A DNA stretch of 64,000 bases from Photobacterium profundum SS9. Lineage in GTDB: Bacteria; Pseudomonadota; Gammaproteobacteria; Enterobacterales; Vibrionaceae. The stretch lies in assembly GCF_000196255.1 (NCBI RefSeq), contig NC_006371.1:510332-574331 (forward strand). Direction: 5' to 3'. Below are positions 1 to 8,078 of this stretch, piece by piece (position 1 is the stretch's first letter; each line of letters opens with the position of its first letter). Below the pieces are notes generated by a model that was not told where the DNA came from, searched no databases, and saw only the letters and a program-made list of their open reading frames with translations. Made by a program: the position numbers and the translations under genes.

Positions 1-1
1 A

Positions 2-295
2 AAGGTATTTACCTCCTATATCGCAGATCTAACGATAGATAATGGGGTGCTAACATCCTCCTCCTCATCATCTGTTAAACCTGTAAGTGTAGTCCAAAAT
101 GGTGAAGGCAATACAGCACCAGAAATGATAAGTATTGATACTGGTAGTATCGCGAGTATTATTCAAAACACAAATGATAATACAACGATACGAGTAGAAA
201 CGCAGTTAGATATACAGGCTGATGTGAATAGCTTTATTGAAAGACAAGTTATTTACAATAGGATAGAGAATTCTATTTTGTATTCTTCTTATTGA
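2..295 (+). CDS. C-terminal end of a protein with curlin-like motifs (start outside window)
   Basis: The frame is open from base 2, so this is the last 97 or so residues of a longer gene; an in-frame GTG at 47 is unlikely to be its start. Two segments fit the second half of the curlin repeat (S-x5-Q-x-G-x2-N-x-A): VVQNGEGNTA, and SIASIIQNTNDNTTI, which keeps Ser, Gln and Asn in register. The rest is rich in Asn, Thr, Ile and Ser with no Cys, as in secreted amyloid subunits. A hairpin with a T run follows. Curlin-like identity is an inference from two degenerate motifs; the N-terminal part is needed to decide. The next gene, a VpsR-like biofilm regulator, would suit such a role. Confidence 0.4.
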   Translation, partial: KVFTSYIADLTIDNGVLTSSSSSSVKPVSVVQNGEGNTAPEMISIDTGSIASIIQNTNDNTTIRVETQLDIQADVNSFIERQVIYNRIENSILYSSY

Positions 296-326
296 TTGAA
301 ATTATTATGGTTCGTACATTTACAAT

Positions 327-358
327 AAGGCATGGTGATTTATTACTGTGCCTTTTTT
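327..358 (+). terminator. Rho-independent terminator after the curlin-like gene
   Basis: The arms AAGGCA and TGCCTT enclose about 18 bases and run into six T residues, 30 bases after the stop codon at 295. Confidence 0.6.
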
Positions 359-605
359 GTTGTTTTTATTATGCTGGTGGTGGTATTGGTAGAAATATTC
401 ATAATTTATTATAAATTAGAGGAACTTTTTAAATTGAATAAGTCTCTGATTTAGTAGGTCTATTTTTAATATTGATTTAAATGTCACATAAATAGGCTGT
501 TTAATAGTCACTTTCTTACTTCTGATACCCTACATACGTGTCATTTATTGCCTATATTCTTAATACATTAAAAATAATATGTACATTGATAGTGTGGTGA
601 TTTCG
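359..605. other. AT-rich intergenic region upstream of the VpsR-like gene
   Basis: About 250 bases with no convincing open frame. It must hold the promoter of the regulator gene, but I see no clear operator or strong -35/-10 pair. Confidence 0.4.
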
Positions 606-1955
606 ATGGTGACTCAATCTAAAAATAAATCAATAAATGGTCGTCTTGTTGCAATTGGTTGTAATTATGAACCTTGGATTGCACTTCTTGAACAATCAGG
701 ATGGAAAACGCATTGTTGTTATGACCTTAGGACAGCAGATGCAATACTAGAAGAGTACAGCCCATGCATATGCATTGTTGATTTAAGCAATAACGATTTT
801 AGCTTAAATAGTATTTCTTTGAGGGCAAATAAAACTAAGCAAGTACGTTGGATTGCACTAATTAAAAAAGAGCAGCTAGAAACGGATGTTATCTGTCAGT
901 TTATTAATAATTATTGTGTCGATTACTTTTCAATGCCGATCCCTAGCACTTTACTCTTAGACACTGTCGGACATCAACTTGGTATGCTTGAGATAGAAGC
1001 AAGAACTTGGGTTGAGGTAACGTCACAGCACGATATGGGACTGTATGGTGACTCTAAATCGGTGAAGCAACTTCGTGATATGGTTAGACGTGTAGCATCA
1101 ACAGAAGTGAATGTTTTTCTTACTGGTGAAAATGGTACAGGGAAAGAACTTATCGCGAAATCAATTCATAATTTATCTAAGCGTAAAAATGCACCTTTTA
1201 TTAATGTTAATTGCGGTTCATTAACATCAGATGAAGAGAAAATTGCTTTTTTAAATTCGGCAACAAAGCTTCATGATGATGAAAAACCCAAATTTAATGG
1301 TACTATTTTACTCGATAATGTTGAAGAGTTGTCAAAAGAACTACAAGATGAATTGTTAAGATATTTACAGGCACCTGCAGGGGAGTCTATAAATGAAGAC
1401 GTAAATTGCGATATACGTATTGTCGTTTCATCAAGTGCAGATCTTGAAACTGCAGTTGCTAACGGTGAATTTAGTAAAGAGCTCTACTATCGCTTGAATG
1501 TGTTCCATATAAAAGTGCCGACTCTTAGAGAGCGTGGTTCTGATATTTATCTTTTAGCAGAAAAATTTTTAGGTCAATTTTCTAATGAATATAATACATT
1601 AGCATCGAGTTTCTCTGAAGACTCTAAGCAGTTACTCTTACGCTATAGTTGGCCTGGTAATGTAAGAGAGTTGATGAATCAAGTAAAGCGTGCAGCATTG
1701 CTTGCTGAGGGTAGCGAAGTAAAAGCTGAGCATTTTGATTTGCCAAGTAAATCTAACCTTAAGCAAAGCTTGCGTAATATTAAGGATGAAGCGGAAAAAG
1801 ATGTATTAGTCGCTGTACTTGAAACACACCGTGGTCAAGTTGCTTCAGCGGCCAAAGATCTGGGTGTATCTCGCGCTACTATGTATCGTCTATTAAATAA
1901 ACACAATATAGTTCCTGATGTTCGATATTATAATAATGGGCAAATGGGTGAATAA
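606..1955 (+). CDS. vpsR: VpsR-like biofilm regulator (receiver-like, AAA+, Fis HTH)
   Basis: Response-regulator-type transcription factor of the NtrC superfamily, closest in layout to VpsR, the c-di-GMP-responsive activator of Vibrio exopolysaccharide genes. The start at 606 is preferred over ATG 579 because it places the receiver Asp (CICIVDLS) at residue 59, the position known in VpsR. An AAA+ domain follows: Walker A GENGTGKE at 174-181, a degenerate Walker B GTILLDN near 232, then WPGNVREL and a C-terminal Fis-type helix-turn-helix near 410-432. The sigma-54 contact loop GAFTGA and its flanking segment are absent, and the Walker B Glu is replaced by Asn. It therefore probably does not act with sigma-54, in line with reports that VpsR works with the housekeeping RNA polymerase. 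Total 449 residues, close to the family length. Confidence 0.85.
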   Translation: MVTQSKNKSINGRLVAIGCNYEPWIALLEQSGWKTHCCYDLRTADAILEEYSPCICIVDLSNNDFSLNSISLRANKTKQVRWIALIKKEQLETDVICQFINNYCVDYFSMPIPSTLLLDTVGHQLGMLEIEARTWVEVTSQHDMGLYGDSKSVKQLRDMVRRVASTEVNVFLTGENGTGKELIAKSIHNLSKRKNAPFINVNCGSLTSDEEKIAFLNSATKLHDDEKPKFNGTILLDNVEELSKELQDELLRYLQAPAGESINEDVNCDIRIVVSSSADLETAVANGEFSKELYYRLNVFHIKVPTLRERGSDIYLLAEKFLGQFSNEYNTLASSFSEDSKQLLLRYSWPGNVRELMNQVKRAALLAEGSEVKAEHFDLPSKSNLKQSLRNIKDEAEKDVLVAVLETHRGQVASAAKDLGVSRATMYRLLNKHNIVPDVRYYNNGQMGE

Positions 1956-1975
1956 TTTTATTCCGATACAGTGAG

Positions 1976-2004
1976 AAAAAGCTCGATTAATCGAGCTTTT
2001 TTTT
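1976..2004. terminator. Bidirectional terminator between vpsR-like gene and small ORF
   Basis: The perfect stem AGCTCGA/TCGAGCT has an A run on its left and a T run on its right, so it can end transcription of both convergent genes. Confidence 0.85.
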
Positions 2005-2022
2005 ATGAATATTCAACGGCAA

Positions 2023-2154
2023 TTAATTTAAGATAATAATATCGTCATCATATTCGTTGTATTCATCTTGCATCAGATATAAATCATTCGGCTGAATAAC
2101 TAAGAGTTCATCTTCAGTCGGCACTACCAAAGTGTTTTTGTTTAAAGCATCCAT
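2023..2154 (-). CDS. Small acidic protein, 43 residues, unknown function
   Basis: A short frame on the minus strand starts at ATG 2154 and has a clear ribosome-binding site (AGGAAGAAG) just upstream. The 43-residue product begins MDALNKNTLVVPTEDELLVI and ends in a tail rich in Asp, Glu and Tyr (DEYNEYDDD). No membrane segment or Cys is seen. It converges with the VpsR-like gene on a shared bidirectional terminator, which supports its being transcribed. I do not recognise the family. Confidence 0.5.
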   Translation of the reverse strand: MDALNKNTLVVPTEDELLVIQPNDLYLMQDEYNEYDDDIIILN

Positions 2155-2408
2155 AATCTTCTTCCTTTTTATTTATGTCTCTTCCATTAATTATAAGATG
2201 TCGTCATTGAGTCATATGAAATGTTGATTCAACATCTATATGCTCAATAGTCGTGATTGAAAATGACAGCATTGTGAAAGGTTGATTGTGATCTCATAAT
2301 CGGTTTGTTTTTGATTGTTTTATAAACAAATTATAATTATTACTCTATTTTTAACGTCTTCTTTTTTTATTAATGCAGTGTGGCTGTAAGTGACGTAGAA
2401 GGGGGTTT
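2155..2408. other. Intergenic region upstream of the small acidic ORF
   Basis: About 250 bases of AT-rich DNA with the presumed leftward promoter of the small ORF. TGAAATGTTGATTCAA, near 2218, resembles the iol operator described below, but it stands alone and is probably chance. Confidence 0.3.
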
Positions 2409-2674
2409 TATACCCAAGTTACCTCAAGATGCTCGTTTCAGCGAGAATTTGTTGGGCTCTAGGCAAGGTACTTATTTATAGACCTAGTCGTTCTACGTTG
2501 GAAATAAGTAACACCGCATAGAGCCCAATAAAACTCGCCCTTCGGGAGTGATTCAGCGTATCTACTTCTGTGTCAAATGTACTTGAAAGGGAATGCCATT
2601 CCTGCACACATTTTCCTTGAATTAAACACGCTGAGATCACTCTGAATCCTGCATCTTGAGGTAGCTTGGGTATA
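2409..2674 (-). repeat. 266-bp MITE-like repeat, copy 1
   Basis: The ends are inverted: the left starts TATACCCAAGTTACCTCAAG and the right is nearly its complement. It contains no gene. Its reverse complement matches the segment at 33338-33603 along its whole length, also 266 bp, with scattered substitutions. Diverged end sequence continues from about 2693 to 2744 (tctgaatcttgag, ctgggtata). Mobilisation by a transposase acting in trans is an inference from the inverted ends and multiple copies. Confidence 0.8.
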
Positions 2675-2728
2675 TCAGTTTTTATGGCATATTGAGTTTA
2701 TTCTGAATCTTGAGGGCGCTTATAGAAG

Positions 2729-4171
2729 CTAGTGGCTGGGTATAAATAAGTAGTCCTTATGTCTTAACGCAGCTTGTTGACTTGTAGCATTTTGTAGAGA
2801 GAATATTTGTTTGTAAACAGTGTAATAGCGGTTAATGTTACCCACATAAGTAATGGGCTCAAGTCCGACATGTTTACGTGTTATTACTTCAACATTGTTA
2901 AACCATTTTGTACTGTCATAGCCTTGCTCTTTTGCAAGTCTACGCATTCTATTTATACGTCCTGGTCCTGCGTTATAGCTTGCTAAAGCAAAAAACATTT
3001 TATTCATGTCGTCAATGTCATCTGTGTCGTAATATCTATTCAATATGAAATCCATATATTTTACTCCAGCATGAATGTTGTTATCAATGTTATAAATATT
3101 TGAAATATTGATATAAGGTTCTTTTGCTGTTTGAGGTAGAACTTGCATAATACCTACAGCGCCAGCATGTGAGCGTTTAGTCTGATCAAATTGAGACTCT
3201 TGAAAAGCTTGTGCTGCAATTAATAACCAATTTATATCATACATATTGCTGTAACGAACAAATCGTTTTTCAAGTTTTTTGAATTTAGCTATATTGGTAG
3301 CACTTACCACTTTTTGAAACCATGCTTTACTGTTTAAATAACGATTAAAGATAATATTGCCGTTCAGGGTTCCGTATCGATTTTTTTCAATAAAGTTGTT
3401 AACTAATTCTGCTAACTCTGGACTGTCTTTTCTAAAAGCCCAGCCGATTGATCCTCCTTTTCTGATGGGAAAATCAGTATGCATTTTTAAATCATCAGTC
3501 ACTAAATCCCAAAATTCTGCTTTATGATTATCCAGTACTGTCATTGGGATAATTTTTTGCTGGATCATCTGTAATAATTCATAGTCTTGAAGCGTTTCTT
3601 CAATGAAGTGTACATACATTGTTTCAAGGCCTTGTTTCGCGAGTTTCTTGTTAATGCGATTTACACTTCGGTAGTAACTAGAGCTTGCCCTGATCCAGAC
3701 ATTTTTTTTAGATAAATTTTTTAATTGAGTGATGGGGCTTTTATCTGCATGGGTAATAAAAATTTCATTGATATTACTAAGAATAGGAGAGCTGAAATCA
3801 ACGGTTTTTTTTCGTTGATGTGTAATGGTCAAATTTGCTGCAACGATGTCACCGACTCCGGCCTGAAGTGCAGGAAGTAATTGATCTCGGTTGATGGGAA
3901 TAACTTGTAAATGCAACTTTTGTTTCGTGTTGTTCAGTACATGTTGTTCAAACAACAACAGCATTTCAGAGGTTATACCTTTTGGATGACCTTTATCTAG
4001 GTAGTAAAAACCAAGGTCGGCAGATACAAGTATTCTGATTACACCATGCTCGCTTATTTCAGTCAGATCACCAGTAAATTTAGTATTGTTAATGGGAAAG
4101 ACTTCGAGTGCGAACGATGTCGAAATGAAAGCATTAAAGCATAGTAATGCAATGACAAATCTTTTTCGCAT
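2729..4171 (-). CDS. MltF-like lytic murein transglycosylase with solute-binding domain
   Basis: 480-residue envelope protein. An N-terminal signal peptide (cleavage likely after FA near residue 21, no lipobox) is followed by a family 3 solute-binding-like domain (about 40-270) and a C-terminal SLT lysozyme-like domain (about 305-465). The SLT part shows the catalytic Glu in AFQESQFD (E325), then GAVGIMQVLP and ALASYNAGPGRI, both hallmarks of the family. This is the architecture of MltF, which cleaves peptidoglycan glycan strands to 1,6-anhydro products. MltF of E. coli is outer-membrane associated; this protein has no Cys for lipidation, so it may be periplasmic. It stands alone. The ligand of the N-terminal domain cannot be told. 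Confidence 0.85.
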   Translation of the reverse strand: MRKRFVIALLCFNAFISTSFALEVFPINNTKFTGDLTEISEHGVIRILVSADLGFYYLDKGHPKGITSEMLLLFEQHVLNNTKQKLHLQVIPINRDQLLPALQAGVGDIVAANLTITHQRKKTVDFSSPILSNINEIFITHADKSPITQLKNLSKKNVWIRASSSYYRSVNRINKKLAKQGLETMYVHFIEETLQDYELLQMIQQKIIPMTVLDNHKAEFWDLVTDDLKMHTDFPIRKGGSIGWAFRKDSPELAELVNNFIEKNRYGTLNGNIIFNRYLNSKAWFQKVVSATNIAKFKKLEKRFVRYSNMYDINWLLIAAQAFQESQFDQTKRSHAGAVGIMQVLPQTAKEPYINISNIYNIDNNIHAGVKYMDFILNRYYDTDDIDDMNKMFFALASYNAGPGRINRMRRLAKEQGYDSTKWFNNVEVITRKHVGLEPITYVGNINRYYTVYKQIFSLQNATSQQAALRHKDYLFIPSH

Positions 4172-4250
4172 GAACGATAACTCAATAAGGTAATGTTATT
4201 GAGTATAGTCAATTCATCTTTTTAGGTGATTAGGGTAATGAAATGTGTGG

Positions 4251-4312
4251 CTATGCTGCTTTGTATTGATTCCGCCCTGCTTCTTTCGCTTGGTAGAGTT
4301 GCCGCCCAACGA
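4251..4312 (-). pseudogene. Remnant of the C-terminal end of a GGDEF diguanylate cyclase gene
   Basis: Read on the minus strand to TAG at 4251, the frame gives GRQLYQAKEAGRNQYKAA and stop, a near-perfect match to the conserved last helix of GGDEF domains (ALYxAKxxGRN). Nothing of the rest of the domain, including the GG(D/E)EF motif, is recognisable upstream, so this is a truncated relic. Confidence 0.7.
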
Positions 4313-4568
4313 AAACCAATGCGTATGTTTTTATAGATAACGTCGCCTAACTGTTTAGCGAATAGTTGCTCATCCATGCATATTCTTCTATCAATTTATT
4401 ATCATGTTGAGTGTGCTTTATAAAGGAAAAGGCAAGGATTTTATTTTCATAAATAGAGGCGATTACACAATAAAATTGTTGACAAAAATGATTGTAAAAT
4501 TCGTTACACATAAAAATTTGGCACTGCTCAAATTCATTGCTTATTCACTGTACTATGATCAAAATAAA
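4313..4568. other. Non-coding region between GGDEF remnant and nrdD promoter
   Basis: About 250 bases without a credible gene. It may include decayed sequence of the GGDEF gene. Confidence 0.35.
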
Positions 4569-4582
4569 CTGATTTAGATCAA
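4569..4582. promoter_or_regulatory. FNR-like site upstream of nrdD
   Basis: CTGATTTAGATCAA differs at one base from the FNR consensus TTGAT-N4-ATCAA. It lies about 110 bases before the nrdD start, which suits anaerobic induction of a class III reductase. Confidence 0.6.
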
Positions 4583-4610
4583 TGTTTGTTTCTCTGAAAT
4601 CTCGCCTAAT

Positions 4611-4657
4611 ACACCACATGTTGTATTTGCACTCTCACTAAAGCCTATATTTTGTGT
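4611..4657. promoter_or_regulatory. Pair of NrdR-like boxes upstream of nrdD
   Basis: ACACCACATGTTGTAT (4611-4626) and AGCCTATATTTTGTGT (4642-4657) match about 12 and 13 of 16 positions of the NrdR box ACACWATATATWGTGT. They are 31 bases apart, the helical-phase spacing usual for tandem NrdR boxes. They lie between the FNR-like site and the start codon. Confidence 0.6.
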
Positions 4658-4692
4658 TTTAAGTGACAGTGTCATGTTAGTAGGAGCTTTGT

Positions 4693-6828
4693 GTGAAACC
4701 TGTAGTGATTAAGCGTGATGGATGCCGTGTACCGTTCAATACTCAACGTATTAAAGAGGCGATATTAGGTGCAGCCCAATCAGTTGATGAAGTAGACGTA
4801 GAAGCAATGAATGAAGCCTACGCCGCTTCTGTTGCAGATGGTGTATTGTCTCAATTTATGTCAGCTGAAGAAGTTGAAATTCACGCCATTCAAGATGCAG
4901 TAGAAAACCATTTGATGGTTGGCCCACACAAAGCCGTTGCGCGTGCTTATATTGAATATCGACACGATCGTGATATTGCACGTGATAAGAAAAGCCTACT
5001 TAATAATGAAATTCGAGGCTTAATCGAACAGAGTAATGCATCGTTATTAAATGAGAATGCAAACAAAGACAGTAAAGTGATTCCTACTCAGCGAGATTTG
5101 CTGGCGGGCATCGTGGCAAAGCATTACGCCAAGCAGCACTTGTTACCTCGCGACATTGTAATGGCACACGAGCAGGGCGATATTCACTATCATGATCTAG
5201 ACTATTCACCGTTTTTCCCTATGTTCAACTGTATGTTGATCGATCTTGATGGCATGTTGACGCATGGCTTTAAAATGGGTAACGCTGAAATTGATACACC
5301 TAAATCAATTTCAACGGCTACAGCGGTTACGGCACAAATTATTGCTCAAGTTGCTAGCCATATTTACGGCGGTACAACCATAAATCGTATCGACGAAGTA
5401 CTAGCACCTTATGTAACAGTGAGCTACGAGAAGCATTTGAGTGTTGCAACAGAATGGGGCATAGCTGATCCAGAAGCGTTTGCTCGCTCTCGTACCGACA
5501 AAGAATGTTATGACGCATTCCAATCTCTAGAATACGAAGTCAATACGTTACATACCGCTAATGGACAAACGCCGTTTGTGACATTTGGCTTTGGTTTGGG
5601 CACTTCTTGGGAATCACGTTTAATCCAACAATCTATCCTAAGTAATCGTATTGCAGGATTGGGTAATAATCGTAAAACAGCGGTATTCCCTAAACTTGTA
5701 TTTGCCATTAAAGATGGTTTAAACCATAAGCAAGATGATCCAAACTACGATATTAAAACGCTTGCACTAGAGTGTGCATCGAAGCGTATGTACCCTGACA
5801 TTCTTAATTACGACAAAGTCGTTGAGATCACGGGCTCATTTAAAACCCCAATGGGTTGTCGTAGTTTCTTAGGCACTTATGAAGAAAATGGTAAGTTGAT
5901 TCATGAAGGTCGTAATAACATTGGTGTTGTTAGCCTTAACTTACCGCGTATTGCCTTACAAGCCGAAGGTAGTGAAGCGCGTTTCTATGCATTATTAGAC
6001 GACCGTCTAGTTCTAGCTCGTCGTGCTCTTGAAACACGTATTGCACGTCTTGATGGTGTTAAAGCACGTGTTGCACCTATCCTTTATATGGAAGGGGCGT
6101 GTGGTGTTCGTTTGAATGCTGATGATGATGTATCTGAAATCTTTAAAAATGGCCGTGCGTCTATTTCTCTGGGTTACATTGGTATTCACGAAACAATCAA
6201 TGCTCTTTTTGGCACTGCAACACATGTCTACGATGACGAGACACTACGTCAAAAAGCCGTTGATATTGTTAAGTACCTAAAAGCCGCGACAGATAAGTGG
6301 CAAGCAGAAACAGGTTACGGCTTCAGTTTATACAGTACGCCAAGTGAAAATTTATGTAGCCGCTTTTGTGCGATTGACGCGAAAGAATTTGGTGTAGTAG
6401 AAGGCGTAACCGACAAAGGTTATTACACGAACAGTTTCCACCTCGATGTAGAAAAACAAGTAAACCCATACGACAAAATTGATTTCGAAATGCCATACCC
6501 AGAAGTCACGAGTGGCGGCTTCATTTGCTATGGCGAATACCCAAATATTCAACACAACGTCGAAGCATTAGAGAACGTATGGGATTACAGCTACACGCGT
6601 GTACCATATTACGGAACAAACACGCCGATTGATGAATGCTACGAATGTGGCTTTATGGGTGAGTTTGATTGTACGAGTAAAGGTTTCACGTGCCCTAAAT
6701 GTGGTAACCATGAACCGTCGAAAGTGTCTGTAACGCGTCGCGTGTGTGGTTACTTAGGCAGCCCAGATGCCCGCCCGTTTAACTTCGGCAAGCAAGAAGA
6801 AGTGAAACGTCGCGTTAAGCACATGTAA
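4693..6828 (+). CDS. nrdD: Anaerobic (class III) ribonucleoside-triphosphate reductase
   Basis: Reduces ribonucleoside triphosphates to deoxyribonucleotides without oxygen, using a glycyl radical made by NrdG. The 711-residue length is normal. The N-terminal 90 or so residues form an ATP-cone (VIKRDGCRVPFNTQRI). The C-terminal end has the zinc-binding Cys pairs (CYEC and CPKC) and the glycyl-radical segment RVCGYLGSPDARPF near residue 683. The start is GTG at 4693, seven bases after TAGGAG. nrdG follows 100 bases downstream, making an nrdDG operon. The FNR-like site and NrdR boxes upstream imply induction by anoxia and repression when dNTPs are plentiful. Confidence 0.97.
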   Translation: MKPVVIKRDGCRVPFNTQRIKEAILGAAQSVDEVDVEAMNEAYAASVADGVLSQFMSAEEVEIHAIQDAVENHLMVGPHKAVARAYIEYRHDRDIARDKKSLLNNEIRGLIEQSNASLLNENANKDSKVIPTQRDLLAGIVAKHYAKQHLLPRDIVMAHEQGDIHYHDLDYSPFFPMFNCMLIDLDGMLTHGFKMGNAEIDTPKSISTATAVTAQIIAQVASHIYGGTTINRIDEVLAPYVTVSYEKHLSVATEWGIADPEAFARSRTDKECYDAFQSLEYEVNTLHTANGQTPFVTFGFGLGTSWESRLIQQSILSNRIAGLGNNRKTAVFPKLVFAIKDGLNHKQDDPNYDIKTLALECASKRMYPDILNYDKVVEITGSFKTPMGCRSFLGTYEENGKLIHEGRNNIGVVSLNLPRIALQAEGSEARFYALLDDRLVLARRALETRIARLDGVKARVAPILYMEGACGVRLNADDDVSEIFKNGRASISLGYIGIHETINALFGTATHVYDDETLRQKAVDIVKYLKAATDKWQAETGYGFSLYSTPSENLCSRFCAIDAKEFGVVEGVTDKGYYTNSFHLDVEKQVNPYDKIDFEMPYPEVTSGGFICYGEYPNIQHNVEALENVWDYSYTRVPYYGTNTPIDECYECGFMGEFDCTSKGFTCPKCGNHEPSKVSVTRRVCGYLGSPDARPFNFGKQEEVKRRVKHM

Positions 6829-6866
6829 TGTAAATATTTATATAGATTCATTAAAAAGAATGTTTA

Positions 6867-6887
6867 GAAGTGCCTGTTTGGCACTTC
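6867..6887 (+). other. Intercistronic hairpin between nrdD and nrdG
   Basis: GAAGTGCC-TGTTT-GGCACTTC forms a perfect 8-bp stem in the nrdD-nrdG gap. The bases after it are only partly T-rich (TTGCATTTTGTTTATTT), so it may be a weak terminator or an mRNA-stabilising hairpin that sets NrdG below NrdD. Confidence 0.5.
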
Positions 6888-6928
6888 TTGCATTTTGTTT
6901 ATTTGTTCCAAGGTTGAGGAAACAAAAC

Positions 6929-7402
6929 ATGCACTACAACAATTACTATCCAGTTGATGTGGTTAATGGTCCAGGTACACGATGTACGTTATTCGTATCG
7001 GGATGTGAGCATCAATGTCGTGGGTGTTATAACAAAAGCACTTGGCGACTAGATAACGGGCATGCGTTTACTCAAGAAATGGAAGACAACATCATTAATG
7101 ATTTAAATGATACGCGTATCAAGCGTCGTGGATTGTCATTATCTGGTGGAGACCCGCTTCATCCTGCTAATCTGGCTTCTGTATTAAAGCTTGTCATGAG
7201 AGTTAAAACGGAATGTGTAGGAAAAGATATTTGGCTGTGGTCTGGTTATGTTTTGGCTGAACTGACTGAGCAACAAAAGCAAATTGTTGACTTAATTGAT
7301 GTGCTGGTCGATGGTAAGTTTGAGCAAGATAAGCGAGACCCATCCCTTGTGTGGAAGGGTAGCGAGAACCAAGTTATCCACTATTTTAATGAGATTGAAT
7401 AA
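6929..7402 (+). CDS. nrdG: Anaerobic ribonucleotide reductase activating protein (radical SAM)
   Basis: Radical SAM enzyme that cleaves S-adenosylmethionine to place the glycyl radical on NrdD. The [4Fe-4S] motif CEHQCRGC (C-x3-C-x2-C) is near residue 27, followed by the SAM-contacting LSLSGGDPL. The start at ATG 6929 is chosen because TTGAGGA lies eight bases upstream and gives 157 residues, the usual size. An in-frame start at 6860 would add 23 hydrophobic residues that overlap the hairpin and is unlikely. Confidence 0.95.
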   Translation: MHYNNYYPVDVVNGPGTRCTLFVSGCEHQCRGCYNKSTWRLDNGHAFTQEMEDNIINDLNDTRIKRRGLSLSGGDPLHPANLASVLKLVMRVKTECVGKDIWLWSGYVLAELTEQQKQIVDLIDVLVDGKFEQDKRDPSLVWKGSENQVIHYFNEIE

Positions 7403-7549
7403 ATTAAGCTCATAATGAACGTTATTGAGTAAAGTGTTTGTTTGTAAAGTATTGCGTGTGTGAAAATTACTCCAACGTTAATTTTTTGTGAATATTTCAT
7501 GTTGGTATACTGAGTTATCCACTGTTTCTGTGTATAACTGTGGGAGAAG
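7403..7549. other. Intergenic region with two DnaA-box-like sites
   Basis: Part of a 325-base stretch without a convincing gene. TTATCCACT (7515-7523) and, on the other strand, TTATACACA (7529-7537) resemble DnaA boxes facing each other. TATACT at 7506-7511 could be a -10 element. A hairpin with a T run follows at 7550, so a short transcript of some 60 bases is possible, but no -35 is evident. Confidence 0.3.
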
Positions 7550-7579
7550 AAGGTGTATGAAATTGGCTTGCACCTTTTT
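7550..7579 (+). terminator. Putative terminator downstream of nrdG
   Basis: The arms AAGGTG and CACCTT enclose an 18-base loop and are followed by a T run. It may end nrdDG transcription or a small transcript starting near 7518. Confidence 0.5.
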
Positions 7580-7727
7580 GGTGGGAATATTGCACAATAT
7601 TGACGCGCCTTTGTTATGCTCAAAACAGTCAATGGAAGCGCTTTTTGTGGGTATTCATACTACTTTTCTTTCATCTTTTGCTCATCTAAGGTACATTCCC
7701 ACCTTTCCTGATCCGTAGGAGCCCGTC

Positions 7728-7991
7728 ATGGCACGTACAATCCTTTATACTTATAAAGAAGAAGAAAAAGAGCTTACTTTTTCATACCAAGAATACCATT
7801 CAATTCAAGAAGCCGTTGCTGCTGCTGAAGGAATTGATATTACTGCATACTTAAAAATGGAACAGCAAATTGAAGCTGTGACTCGCGACAAAAAAGCAGT
7901 AAGAGACTACCGTGATAACCATTTCAGAAAGTTAGGTTTTGGTCGTATTACTCTAGCTCAAAAAGAAAACCGTGGTGTCGGTAAGAAATAA
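7728..7991 (+). CDS. DUF2960-like small conserved protein
   Basis: An 87-residue soluble protein, basic at its C-terminal end, resembling the DUF2960 family found in Vibrionaceae and relatives. It begins MARTILYTYKEEEKELTFSY, has a helical, charged middle (LKMEQQIEAVTRDKKAVRDY) and ends with FRKLGFGRITL. TAGGAG sits seven bases before the ATG, and a strong terminator follows, so it is a one-gene unit. No function is known to me. The family name is from memory. Confidence 0.65.
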   Translation: MARTILYTYKEEEKELTFSYQEYHSIQEAVAAAEGIDITAYLKMEQQIEAVTRDKKAVRDYRDNHFRKLGFGRITLAQKENRGVGKK

Positions 7992-8026
7992 CTAACGTAT
8001 TGTACTGTTTTTACAACGCGTAAAAT

Positions 8027-8053
8027 GGGTACTCACTGAGTATCCTTTTTTTT
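8027..8053 (+). terminator. Rho-independent terminator after the DUF2960-like gene
   Basis: GGGTACTC-ACT-GAGTATCC forms an 8-bp stem with one G-T pair, followed by eight T residues. Confidence 0.85.
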
Positions 8054-8078
8054 GGCTATCGACTTAACTCAAATGGTA

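Noticed and set aside
7488..7718. Open frame of 76 residues after nrdG
   Set aside because: It runs through a terminator-like hairpin, has no clear ribosome-binding site and shows no recognisable protein pattern.
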